Assembly: GCA_021737405.1 (NCBI GenBank)
Contig: JAIPEG010000001.1
Span: forward strand, 1-64,000
Source of the DNA: Bacteriovoracaceae bacterium
GTDB taxonomy: Bacteria; Bdellovibrionota; Bacteriovoracia; Bacteriovoracales; Bacteriovoracaceae
DNA length: 64,000 nt
Direction of reading: 5' to 3'
The first letter of the stretch is position 1; every line of letters begins with the position of its first letter. Shown here piece after piece: positions 17,031-24,780 of the stretch. Position numbers and translations under genes: made by a program. The notes beneath the pieces are model-generated. The model was not told where the DNA came from, made no database searches, and was given only the letters and a program-made list of their open reading frames with translations.

Positions 17031-18629
17031 CTAGAAGCTCGCTGTTAAGTCTGGAACTGGACGGTGAGGAATGTAAATCAGATCTTCAAATCTCGTCTCA
17101 CAGCTTCTCTTATTAATCATTTCGTCACCGCGCTCACCGGGTCTCTGACCTGATTCACTCTTACAAACCTTATAAGGTCTCTTATAAACACCATCTATTT
17201 TAACAAAGCCAATATCTTCTGCGAGGTTCTCTTTGTCTTTGTAAACGATTCTTCCTTCTTTAGTTCCTATAACAAAATAAACTAAGTCAATTGGAGGATT
17301 ATTAAAAAGGGCTAGGGAGACAACGTTGTCAGGAGAAATGGTTGTACGACCAATATAAGAGTCTGTCGGCCAATTTACTGAACCAAATGACTGATATAGG
17401 AGTTCAGAGCAAACCAGTTTATCAGTCGTTTCAACATCAAAGTTGAAATCATACTTCTTACCCAATTGAGCTAAGGCGACCTCGTAAACCTCTAATACTT
17501 TCTCTTTCTCACTATTAATATCAAGTGTATCTTTTCTAAATCTTAGAAGTCCAAATTCATCTACGTTCATAAAGTCTTTAAGAGATTTAAAATGAGTGCC
17601 CGAGCGATCAGTCTCGATAATGGATCGACCTGATGCAATGTCTTTTTGAAAAGGCTTCATCATGGGATGATCCCATAGGCCAAGGGCGATAAGCTGATCC
17701 TTACTTCCAAGCCAAATAGCATTATGACCAAAGTGCCCCGGAATAAAGAAGTCCGTGGGAGTGTAACTTACCTTTTCAGTGATGATATCAAGGGGTTTAA
17801 GCTGATTTAAAATTTCTTTTCGAATAGATTCATTTTTCCAAAGCCAACCCTTACGCCAGCGAATTGAACCTGCACCATTTCCAAAAGCACCACTCAAATG
17901 GTGAACGATATTTGAAGACACTCTAGTGCCAAAATCCGAGAGTGTCTGACCGACGAGACGCCTTCGCCATGAACGCCAAAACTTACCCTCTGAGATTAAA
18001 TTTCCACTTGAATGATTTAGAGTTTCAGACACTAAGGGGTCAGTTTTTCTGATCTCCCCTCTTTTAACTCTAGCTTTAAAATCAGAAAAACGACTATTCA
18101 CTCTCTTGAGTTCTTCCTTTTCTATCAACAGCCTCAGTTGTCTTTTTAATTCCTTTCGCTCCACTTCGTAAGAGAGATCCTCTGCATTGACGAGCATTCG
18201 AAACTTCTTTTCTTTATAAAAAGGTAAATAAACAACATTAAAATTTTCATAGCGATCAAGAAGAGACAAAATTTGTAACGTTCTATTTTTCGAAGATTCT
18301 GAAATTTTGATCAATCTGTAGTCAAGTTCAACAAAAACGCCCACAATTTTATGAAGCAACGTTAGCTGAGCTCCATGAAGAGGCTTTTCAATTTCAAGAT
18401 CTCTTACAACATCTTGATGAAATTCTGGCGCAATACTTTGTAGTTCTTCACTAATAGAATTTAACATTAAGTAAAAATCAACAGCACTGGCACTTTTTTG
18501 AAACTTTAAATTTTGAATTTGTTGCTCTAGATTATCGACCGCGAGAGTGCTCTTATCGAGGCCACTTACACTGGCCCAAGGCTTAACCATCGTGAAAATG
18601 AATAAAAGAAAAACAATTTTATAATTCAT
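17031..18629 (-). CDS. Exported YiiX/YaeF-like permuted papain-fold hydrolase
   Basis: Product of 532 residues from ATG 18629 (GGGG shortly upstream; an earlier in-frame ATG gives six extra residues before the signal peptide). Residues 1-22 are a signal peptide. Residues about 25-250 are a charged helical region without a recognised domain. Residues about 290-470 resemble the permuted NlpC/P60 (C92, YiiX) fold: catalytic His in 'PGHFGHNAIWLG' and, later in the chain, catalytic Cys in 'DKLVCSELLYQSF', the circularly permuted order. Such enzymes cut amide or thioester bonds in cell-wall or lipid substrates; the substrate here is unknown. A GATAATGAT Fur-like half site lies 104 nt upstream (18733). 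Confidence 0.75.
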   Translation of the reverse strand: MNYKIVFLLFIFTMVKPWASVSGLDKSTLAVDNLEQQIQNLKFQKSASAVDFYLMLNSISEELQSIAPEFHQDVVRDLEIEKPLHGAQLTLLHKIVGVFVELDYRLIKISESSKNRTLQILSLLDRYENFNVVYLPFYKEKKFRMLVNAEDLSYEVERKELKRQLRLLIEKEELKRVNSRFSDFKARVKRGEIRKTDPLVSETLNHSSGNLISEGKFWRSWRRRLVGQTLSDFGTRVSSNIVHHLSGAFGNGAGSIRWRKGWLWKNESIRKEILNQLKPLDIITEKVSYTPTDFFIPGHFGHNAIWLGSKDQLIALGLWDHPMMKPFQKDIASGRSIIETDRSGTHFKSLKDFMNVDEFGLLRFRKDTLDINSEKEKVLEVYEVALAQLGKKYDFNFDVETTDKLVCSELLYQSFGSVNWPTDSYIGRTTISPDNVVSLALFNNPPIDLVYFVIGTKEGRIVYKDKENLAEDIGFVKIDGVYKRPYKVCKSESGQRPGERGDEMINKRSCETRFEDLIYIPHRPVPDLTASF

Positions 18630-18839
18630 AGTCGCCCCGAATTCCAATAAGTATCCACAAGATAAAATGATGCTACGGACACTTCCAATCTGGCCAATCT
18701 TTGCACGGCATTAAAGTAATTCCTAGTCTTTTGATAATGATTACAATGTGAAAATTCATGTGATTACTTACACTTAAGGGACAGTTTCGAACTAATTTGC
18801 TCGGAACAGACGCAAGTACGGTGTTAATTTACAAATTGT

Positions 18840-18857
18840 GCCCTCCCAAAGGAGGGC
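18840..18857 (-). terminator. GC-rich hairpin after the dioxygenase gene
   Basis: Perfect GCCCTCC/GGAGGGC stem with a CAAA loop, located a few bases past the stop codon on the minus strand. The following bases are not a strong U-run, so termination efficiency is uncertain. Confidence 0.45.
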
Positions 18858-18863
18858 GGAGTT

Positions 18864-19511
18864 TTAAAGAGCTTTTAAGGTCAAGTTGAACTGACCAAAG
18901 GGAAATCCCCTTCTGTTTTTAAATTCTACTTCAACTAGCTCTCTTTCTTTTTGGCTTAGCGTTTGAAGAATACGATCAGTTTTATTCAAGGCATGTCCCT
19001 TCCAATACATTTGAGTCGTTAATTCTTCAAAGCCTCTTAAGTGGACTTTAAAATGAATATGAGGTGGCCTCATCCAAGTGGAAGTAGCTGGATATGCTCC
19101 GGGCACGATTGTTTTAAAGAGATATTCTCCATTTTTATCCGTTACTGTTCGACCCCAGTATTGAAAGTTTGGGTCGATTTTAGCAGGGTTTGGATCTGCT
19201 GGATGATTGTACTTACCAGTGACACAGGCCTGCCAAATCTCTACCAGAGCACCTGGAACAGGTTGGCAAAACTCATCTTGAACAACTCCTGCAATAAAAC
19301 AAACTTCCCCAAGAGCACGGGCCGAGCGCCCCTCAATTTGGGTTAAGTCAGTATTCTTATCTAATTGGTCTGCAATTGGATAAAAAGGCCCTTCTGTTTG
19401 CTCTGGAGTAATGCCACAAGCATTTGCTAGAGCTGACTTGCTCACAATTCCGACAGGAACCGCTAAAGCCAATTTTTTTAATAAATTTCTTCGACCGTTA
19501 TCTTGAGACAT
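18864..19511 (-). CDS. Tat-exported intradiol ring-cleavage dioxygenase-like protein
   Basis: Product of 215 residues. The N-terminus 'GRRNLLKKLALAVPVGIVSK' has the twin-arginine pair and a hydrophobic stretch, so export of a folded metalloprotein by Tat is likely. The body matches the catechol/protocatechuate dioxygenase family: 'TEGPFYP' (about residue 40), 'GALVEIWQA', 'GKYNHPAD', 'YWGRTVTDKNGEYLFKTI', 'PGAYP' and the iron-ligand 'RPPHIHFKV' with two His. Two Tyr and two His would bind Fe(III). Substrate unknown; exported relatives are poorly studied. The start at 19511 has AGGAGG upstream, and that site sits inside a 9-bp mRNA hairpin. Confidence 0.85.
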   Translation of the reverse strand: MSQDNGRRNLLKKLALAVPVGIVSKSALANACGITPEQTEGPFYPIADQLDKNTDLTQIEGRSARALGEVCFIAGVVQDEFCQPVPGALVEIWQACVTGKYNHPADPNPAKIDPNFQYWGRTVTDKNGEYLFKTIVPGAYPATSTWMRPPHIHFKVHLRGFEELTTQMYWKGHALNKTDRILQTLSQKERELVEVEFKNRRGFPFGQFNLTLKAL

Positions 19512-19539
19512 TTGTCCTCCTTTATTAACTGAGGACAAA
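19509..19539 (-). promoter_or_regulatory. Hairpin that sequesters the Shine-Dalgarno of the dioxygenase gene
   Basis: On the mRNA, TTTGTCCTC (19539-19531) pairs perfectly with GAGGACAAA (19519-19511) across an 11-nt loop. The 3' arm contains the GAGG part of the ribosome-binding site and reaches the A of the start codon. In the paired state translation should be blocked. This could be an RNA thermometer, a protein-bound operator, or a riboregulator. Confidence 0.5.
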
Positions 19540-19597
19540 TTAGCGAAAAACTATTGATAATTATAATAAATATTCACACTAGCTATCATAAGCAAAT

Positions 19598-20536
19598 CTA
19601 ATCAGTGCTTGAAGCCGTGACTGTAATGAAATCTTTATACTCACCAGATGACTTACCAGCGGGACTTCCTATTACAAAGCCCAAACCAAAGTTTACGCCA
19701 CTCTCTGGAGTGACCCCAGGCGCGCTCCCCAATGGAAGTGGTACGGAAGGTCCATTAAAAGTTTTAGGAATGCCGTTCACTGAAAGATTATAGGAGATCT
19801 TGTCACTGTTTAAAGTATTCTTTAAAGCTCCATTATAGAGAGACTCAATACTTAACGAGTAGCCCGCATTTGATTTAACCTTTAAATCTACATTTCGGAC
19901 ATCACCGGCACTAATGGTACCAAAGTCTAGAGTATAGGCTTTAGTACCCGAATCAAAAGTTCCCCCGGGACTAATAAGAGAAATATTTATTTCAGCAGGT
20001 ATATCTAAAGAGATTTCAATATTCTTCGTAATGCTTAAGACATTGCCACCTTTTGACTCAACTCTGATTTCAACAATGTCTTTATAAAGTCCTTTGGAAA
20101 GAAAGTAGCGATTATCATTTGGCATAAGAAATCTCGCCTCAAAAGTCACACTCTCAACGACGTCAGTCTTCTTTTTAAATTTAATCGCTATGAATTCGCC
20201 TTTATTAGGGTTGGTATCCAAAGCCTTTAGGGGAGCGTTTGCTTGGTTATCTTTATACAAATTATAGGAAATATAATTACTATTTAGGCTTGTTGCCCTT
20301 CGAGCGTAATTACCTGCCAACCCCGTTGAGAAACCAATTTCAAAGTTCTTACAGTTTCCACCCGTATTTGTTCTTCTAAGCGTTATGTTACCGGTAAAGG
20401 TCTGAGAATTACCATCCCAATTAAAAGTCACATTACTGACATTATCTAAACTTAATCCGCAATCGGTTTGAGCAAATGTATTTTTCCCGAAAAGAAAAAA
20501 AAGAATCATCATAAAGTGGAGAAAATATTTATTCAT
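19598..20536 (-). CDS. Exported fimbrial tip/adhesin-like subunit
   Basis: Product of 312 residues from ATG 20536 (GGGAG about 9 nt upstream, inside the 3' end of the usher gene). Signal peptide at 1-22 (ends NTFAQ). The mature part has two beta-rich halves, the second with 'LDIPAEINISLISPGGTFDSG' and a C-terminal 'GEYKDFITVTAS' strand that resembles the donor-strand-acceptor end of chaperone-usher subunits. Being last in the pilin-chaperone-usher operon, a tip adhesin role is the likeliest reading. No ligand-binding motif is recognisable. Confidence 0.6.
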   Translation of the reverse strand: MNKYFLHFMMILFFLFGKNTFAQTDCGLSLDNVSNVTFNWDGNSQTFTGNITLRRTNTGGNCKNFEIGFSTGLAGNYARRATSLNSNYISYNLYKDNQANAPLKALDTNPNKGEFIAIKFKKKTDVVESVTFEARFLMPNDNRYFLSKGLYKDIVEIRVESKGGNVLSITKNIEISLDIPAEINISLISPGGTFDSGTKAYTLDFGTISAGDVRNVDLKVKSNAGYSLSIESLYNGALKNTLNSDKISYNLSVNGIPKTFNGPSVPLPLGSAPGVTPESGVNFGLGFVIGSPAGKSSGEYKDFITVTASSTD

Positions 20537-22952
20537 AATTATGCTCCCACCGATGTATCGGCTTACCTTCTTTTGGAATATTGACTTCTCCCAAAAACTT
20601 TCCTTCGACAAAGAGTTTGTAATTCCCTGGTAAAATGGACTCGACTAGGAAACGTCCTTTTCTATTAGTAAAAAAGTTATAGGCATTTTCCGTACCATCA
20701 ACAAGTCTTCCTGTTTTTAAGGCCAGGGGATTACTTTTAAACTGAATTTTTCCCACAAAAGCGATTGTTGGTTTTGATGATATATCAATAAAAACACCAC
20801 CCCTATAAGGAGCTTCTATGACAACTTGGTCGGGTGGAGCTTCTGCACCGAAGGGTAAATCTCGACTATCTATGCGCACAGGGTAGAAGCGATAGGCTTG
20901 ATAATTAGGTAAAACGGCATTTCCAAGAAGGCCAGTCTCGGCCTCATAGTAGCTGGAATTCTTATTCAAAAATAGATTATAATCCTCTAAAGATCCAGAG
21001 AGAGCGACAAGAGCAAAACTTTCATTGATTGGTCGACTTACTGAAAACTTTCCTCCGGCAAAAGCAATTGCTGTACTTAAATTGAGAGTTTTCAAGTTTG
21101 AATCAACTCCAAGTTTTTGATCTCTTTTTAGATAACTAAAGTTTGCTCGGTATCTTTGTTCTTCTCGGCCAAGATCGACTTCGTATTGACTTCGCTGTGG
21201 ACTTTTTCGAATATTCGCCTGACTTCTCCAACGGGCAGGCCTTCCAAGGCCTGTATAACTCCATTGTCCACTTGATTCTTGTGATTGAGTGTTATAACTC
21301 GCAGTAACCACTTGCCCGGAAGATGGTAGAGACATATTAAAAGAGACGAGAAATTGTTGATCCTTATTGCCCGTAGGAAAGCCAGAGAGAGAGTACTGAC
21401 CACTTAACTGGTAAAAACGTTTAAATAGGAAAGTCGTTGCCACTGAACCTGTATAAAAATTTTGATTCTTATCAGTTGAGTTAAAACGGTAAGATCCCCT
21501 TAGTCTGACATTTAAATAGTCACTTAGAAACTGAGTATAACCAAACTCCGGTGTAAGACTTGAGTCTTGGCGAATATTAAGAGTATCCATTGGAGAAAAA
21601 CCAACCCCTAGATACTCAAGGGCCAAATCAAAAGTTCTTAATCGTCTTTCTCTCTCCTGATAATCTCGAAAAAGATGAGTGAATCGTGCAGCAAGACCCT
21701 CTCCATGATTTCCTAAGGTAGGTTTCATTAATTGCGAGCCAGATACATTTAAAGTTGAAAGGCCCAAAGAGTTTTGAGTTAATCCCCTAAAAGAGAGTAA
21801 ACGCTGCAATGAATTTCCAGTCAAACCAAAACCTAAATTTACAGAATCGTTGAATCCATAGAGATGATTTAAAATATAGAAATATTTTTTATAGTCACTG
21901 TCATATCGACGATCGCCTAAGGCATCATAAGCGGGCACTCCCCCACCATAAGTAAAATCATGTAGTCCTTTTCCGATGAGTGAGAAACTAGTCGTTCCTT
22001 TAAACGAGATATCCTCTTGTCTTCCTCGATTATCCTGAATTTCTAGCCGAATATTATTAATCCCCTCATTAAGAGGTAAATTTTCAAGACGATGCCTACC
22101 TGTCGGTAGATTCAATGTTTGGACCAGAACTTCGTTTATAAATACCCTTACTCTAGAGGGAGCGTTCAACGTTATCTCCCTAAAACTCATGGGATTAAAT
22201 AATCGATAGGGGTTTAAGTTAAAATTTGTACTAAAGAGAAGACCTGCTCCTGGTTGAAAGGACTGATAGTCTGTGATTTGATAATTCAAGTCTCCAAGTT
22301 GACCTCTTATCAACTTGTCCTGCCAATCATAGGTGACTCTGACATCTTGGCGAGCAAATCGACTCTCACTATCTCGCTGAAAACTTGTTTGCCCTAAGAA
22401 AGCGAATTTACCAAAGTTTAAATTGATACTTTGATCACTTGTATAAGAGTCGTTTGTGGCAAGATCATCACTTCGGTAATAATTAAAAAGATTAACAAAG
22501 CCAGAAACCCCCTGCGATTTTCTGGCGCCTTTTGCCCAATCGGGAACAATACCGAAAGAAAGGTCAGACTGCTTTACCCTTCTTAATTGACTTGGAACTT
22601 CTAAATAAATATAGAGGTTTTTAGGATCAAACCCTGTGACAATTCCTATTTTCTTAAGTTCTTCTTTAAAAAGATAGTTCACACTCTTATTCTTAATATT
22701 TTTTAAACTATCGTCCTTTAATATATTTCGCGTAATTTTCTCAAACGATGCTATCTCAATACTCTCAAGCTTGTTTCCATTTTCGATTTTAACAAAGACA
22801 TCTCCCAAGAAACTGCCTTCAAAAAACAAAGGAAGGGACACTACTTTCTTTGTCCTCTTTTTAAAAACCTTTTGAAAGAGATCATCTTGACCTTTCACAC
22901 TAGGGGTGAGGGAGATCAGCGAAAGGAATATAAAGATTAGAGAGTTTTTCAC
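20529..22952 (-). CDS. Fimbrial outer-membrane usher
   Basis: Product of 807 residues with signal peptide (1-22, SLTPSVKGQ). It forms the outer-membrane pore that takes subunit-chaperone complexes and polymerises the fibre. Visible features: an N-terminal domain to about 135, a barrel with repeated aromatic strands from about 150 ('FVNLFNYYRSDD'), the plug-region 'VRVFINEVLVQTLNLPTGRHRLENLPL', 'FSVSRPINESFALV' and a C-terminal 'GRFLVESILPGNYKLFVEG'. These are all in the order of PapC/FimD/CS1-type ushers. Start overlaps the chaperone stop (ATGA). Confidence 0.88.
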   Translation of the reverse strand: MKNSLIFIFLSLISLTPSVKGQDDLFQKVFKKRTKKVVSLPLFFEGSFLGDVFVKIENGNKLESIEIASFEKITRNILKDDSLKNIKNKSVNYLFKEELKKIGIVTGFDPKNLYIYLEVPSQLRRVKQSDLSFGIVPDWAKGARKSQGVSGFVNLFNYYRSDDLATNDSYTSDQSINLNFGKFAFLGQTSFQRDSESRFARQDVRVTYDWQDKLIRGQLGDLNYQITDYQSFQPGAGLLFSTNFNLNPYRLFNPMSFREITLNAPSRVRVFINEVLVQTLNLPTGRHRLENLPLNEGINNIRLEIQDNRGRQEDISFKGTTSFSLIGKGLHDFTYGGGVPAYDALGDRRYDSDYKKYFYILNHLYGFNDSVNLGFGLTGNSLQRLLSFRGLTQNSLGLSTLNVSGSQLMKPTLGNHGEGLAARFTHLFRDYQERERRLRTFDLALEYLGVGFSPMDTLNIRQDSSLTPEFGYTQFLSDYLNVRLRGSYRFNSTDKNQNFYTGSVATTFLFKRFYQLSGQYSLSGFPTGNKDQQFLVSFNMSLPSSGQVVTASYNTQSQESSGQWSYTGLGRPARWRSQANIRKSPQRSQYEVDLGREEQRYRANFSYLKRDQKLGVDSNLKTLNLSTAIAFAGGKFSVSRPINESFALVALSGSLEDYNLFLNKNSSYYEAETGLLGNAVLPNYQAYRFYPVRIDSRDLPFGAEAPPDQVVIEAPYRGGVFIDISSKPTIAFVGKIQFKSNPLALKTGRLVDGTENAYNFFTNRKGRFLVESILPGNYKLFVEGKFLGEVNIPKEGKPIHRWEHNYE

Positions 22953-23659
22953 TTATTAAGGAGGCTCACCACGATTTCTTTAGATTCATTTATATTTTTG
23001 ATTAAGCGTTTGGGGATTTTAATATTAAAAACTCTTATGTTTCCAGCAAGTACATTTTCTCCAAATAATCCCTGCATTTCATTTTCATTCAGGTCATATT
23101 TTTCCTTGCCTATAGTAAGTTGAATAAAATGATCTCTTAAGAGGATGTGCTTGTTCCCCGTATTTTTTATCGTGAGTTTTAATTTGTTTTTATTAAGAGA
23201 GTAGGAAATTAACGAAGGCACGCCTTTCCCCTTTTTAGGACTTAGATAAAAAGCCGCTCTATATTTTAAAAGAATTTTTATATTTGTTTTTTCATCTTTC
23301 TTCTCTTTTAAGTCTATTGGAAGTTGCTCCGCCACAAATCGATAAGCCTCCTCAACGTTAATAGCATTAACTTCAAGAGAAGAAACTTTAATCGCTCTTT
23401 TCTCCCCTGGTTTTACAATTAACTGATCAGGGAAGATCATAAATTTTTCTTCAACATCCGAATTCTTTTCTTTTCCAGTTTCATCCATCTCCCTTTTACT
23501 AACGCTTGCTTGGATAGCGATAGGGTTAACTCCATCGTTGATAATCGAAAAGACAGCACTTCTCTCCCCTGATTCAGGAGTTAAAGAAAGAGTCATTGGA
23601 CTCAGTTTAAAAGCAAAGGAGTTTGTAATCGTTAAGAGAAAAAGAAGATATTTAATCAT
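22949..23659 (-). CDS. Periplasmic fimbrial chaperone
   Basis: Product of 236 residues from ATG 23659 (an in-frame TTG four codons upstream is less likely). Signal peptide MIKYLLFLLTITNSFA. The two immunoglobulin-like domains of PapD-type chaperones are suggested by 'SLTPESGERSAVFSIINDG' (strand A/B), 'FMIFPDQLIVKPGEKRAIKV' (F1-G1 region), 'LLKYRAAFYLSP' and the C-terminal 'GNIRVFNIKIPKR'. Its strand G1 would complete pilin subunits until they reach the usher. Divergent from the classical gamma chaperones, closer in feel to archaic or alternative systems, though that cannot be settled by eye. Confidence 0.8.
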   Translation of the reverse strand: MIKYLLFLLTITNSFAFKLSPMTLSLTPESGERSAVFSIINDGVNPIAIQASVSKREMDETGKEKNSDVEEKFMIFPDQLIVKPGEKRAIKVSSLEVNAINVEEAYRFVAEQLPIDLKEKKDEKTNIKILLKYRAAFYLSPKKGKGVPSLISYSLNKNKLKLTIKNTGNKHILLRDHFIQLTIGKEKYDLNENEMQGLFGENVLAGNIRVFNIKIPKRLIKNINESKEIVVSLLNK

Positions 23660-23746
23660 AAGCTCAACCAATCCATGGGATTAAACAAGAAAATCATATT
23701 CTTGTACTCAATACATTTTAAATGTTTTAGTGAGTTACGTTAAGGA

Positions 23747-24028
23747 TTACTTAACTTCCACGACCATTTTACGGTAGCCCTTTTCCTGAAGAGAGCCTCT
23801 AGAGATGTCGCCATAGTCCTCATAGACAGTATAACTTCCACTTGGCATATTTGTCTTAACTCGGGTCCCCCTTGCACGGCTCCCCTTTGAACTCTGACCT
23901 GTAATAAAAGGCTGGGACACACTGAGAGTCGGATAAACAATTCCCACTAAGCGCAGTCTCGAAGTGCTGCTAGCTGCTGCCGAGATATTAGAGAGAAATA
24001 AGGCAAAAAGTAAAACCCGACTAATCAT
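23747..24028 (-). CDS. 93-aa exported protein in the fimbrial operon
   Basis: Product of 93 residues, not recognised. Signal peptide at 1-18 (MISRVLLFALFLSNISAA). The mature 75 residues include two basic, Gly/Ser-rich stretches ('GQSSKGSRARGTRVKTNMP') and 'YTVYEDYGDISRG', and end in a hydrophobic beta-strand KMVVEVK. Too short for a complete Ig-like pilin domain (about 120+ residues). It may be a mini-subunit, a terminator of polymerisation, or an assembly factor. It lies between the pilin and chaperone genes in the same direction. Confidence 0.65.
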   Translation of the reverse strand: MISRVLLFALFLSNISAAASSTSRLRLVGIVYPTLSVSQPFITGQSSKGSRARGTRVKTNMPSGSYTVYEDYGDISRGSLQEKGYRKMVVEVK

Positions 24029-24082
24029 ACTAATTTGGTCGGGTTATTTGATCAAAAACTTAAGTGCTTTTTAAATATGCTT

Positions 24083-24565
24083 CTATTTAGCTGAAATCGT
24101 GAAGGTCAGATTGTCTGTGTAAGTACCTGAGGCCATTTGATCAGCGCTCTTTCCTGTATACTTTATAAACACATCACTATTATTAACTGTAACTCCGCTG
24201 GTCGTTGCCGTTTTAACGACAACATCAGTACTAGAAGGTGTTGCAAACGTCCCAGAAGCTCCATACTTAATTTCATAAGCTAGAGAATCTACTGTTCCAT
24301 TCTTTAAAAAGCCGTTGCCAGCAGATTTCATACTGATATTGTATCCAATTGAAGAGTTCGTAGACTCGGTAACTGCAGCTACCTTTAGATTTGTTGGAGA
24401 GGCCGTAAGATCAAGTGAATCCGCTACACCTGAGACATCTGCCACACTTATTGAGAATACCTCATCAACTTGCCCAGTGAGCGTTAAAACACCTGTCGTA
24501 CTAGCTTGAGCAAAGATATTATTTGCAGTGAGTATCATAAGGCCTATTATTAAAAGTTTTTTCAT
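24083..24565 (-). CDS. Major fimbrial subunit (pilin), spore coat U/chaperone-usher type
   Basis: Product of 160 residues. Signal peptide MKKLLIIGLMILTANNIFA-Q. The mature chain is small, Thr/Ser/Gly/Val-rich with no Cys, alternating beta-strand patterns ('TTGVLTLTGQVDEVFSISV', 'YNISMKSAGNG') and a C-terminal 'GTYTDNLTFTISAK', the typical end of chaperone-usher pilins. A GGGGGGGAAGA site stands directly before the ATG, a strong SD suited to a highly made structural protein. First gene of the operon, preceded by the -24/-12 promoter candidate at 24611-24627. Confidence 0.75.
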   Translation of the reverse strand: MKKLLIIGLMILTANNIFAQASTTGVLTLTGQVDEVFSISVADVSGVADSLDLTASPTNLKVAAVTESTNSSIGYNISMKSAGNGFLKNGTVDSLAYEIKYGASGTFATPSSTDVVVKTATTSGVTVNNSDVFIKYTGKSADQMASGTYTDNLTFTISAK

Positions 24566-24610
24566 TCTTCCCCCCCATCTGTGGAATAACCAGATTCTGA
24601 TAGATATACA

Positions 24611-24627
24611 TACAAAACCTGTGCCAA
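24611..24627 (-). promoter_or_regulatory. Sigma-54 type -24/-12 promoter candidate for the fimbrial operon
   Basis: On the minus strand the sequence reads TTGGCAC-AGGTT-TTGTA. The -24 element matches the consensus TGGCAC exactly, spacing is canonical and the -12 element TTGTA differs from TTGCA at one base. Transcription would start near 24600, about 35 nt before the pilin ATG. The -24 box is also half of a palindrome TGCCAAA-AGA-TTTGGCA (24622-24638). Confidence 0.55.
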
Positions 24628-24641
24628 AAGATTTGGCATTA

Positions 24642-24672
24642 AAAAGCTCTAAAAGTCCGTTTTGGAGCTTTT
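24642..24672 (-). terminator. Strong hairpin upstream of the fimbrial promoter
   Basis: AAAAGCTC...GAGCTTTT with an inner AAAA/TTTT pair makes a nearly perfect 31-nt hairpin with a five-base tip. On the minus strand it ends in a run of five T, so it reads as an intrinsic terminator or insulator for transcripts arriving from the PilZ gene. Confidence 0.55.
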
Positions 24673-24710
24673 CTTAACCTCTTCATTGTAAATCTTTTAG
24701 GCAGTGAATG

Positions 24711-24746
24711 AAAAAAAGACAGTAAGGGGCAAAACTTAACCCCCTA
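24711..24746 (-). terminator. Terminator after the PilZ gene
   Basis: On the minus strand AGGGG pairs with CCCCT across an 11-nt loop, followed six bases later by a seven-T run (24711-24717). Located shortly after the PilZ stop codon. Confidence 0.6.
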
Positions 24747-24780
24747 AGATTGTGACGAAACTGTGAAATTTAATGAATTT

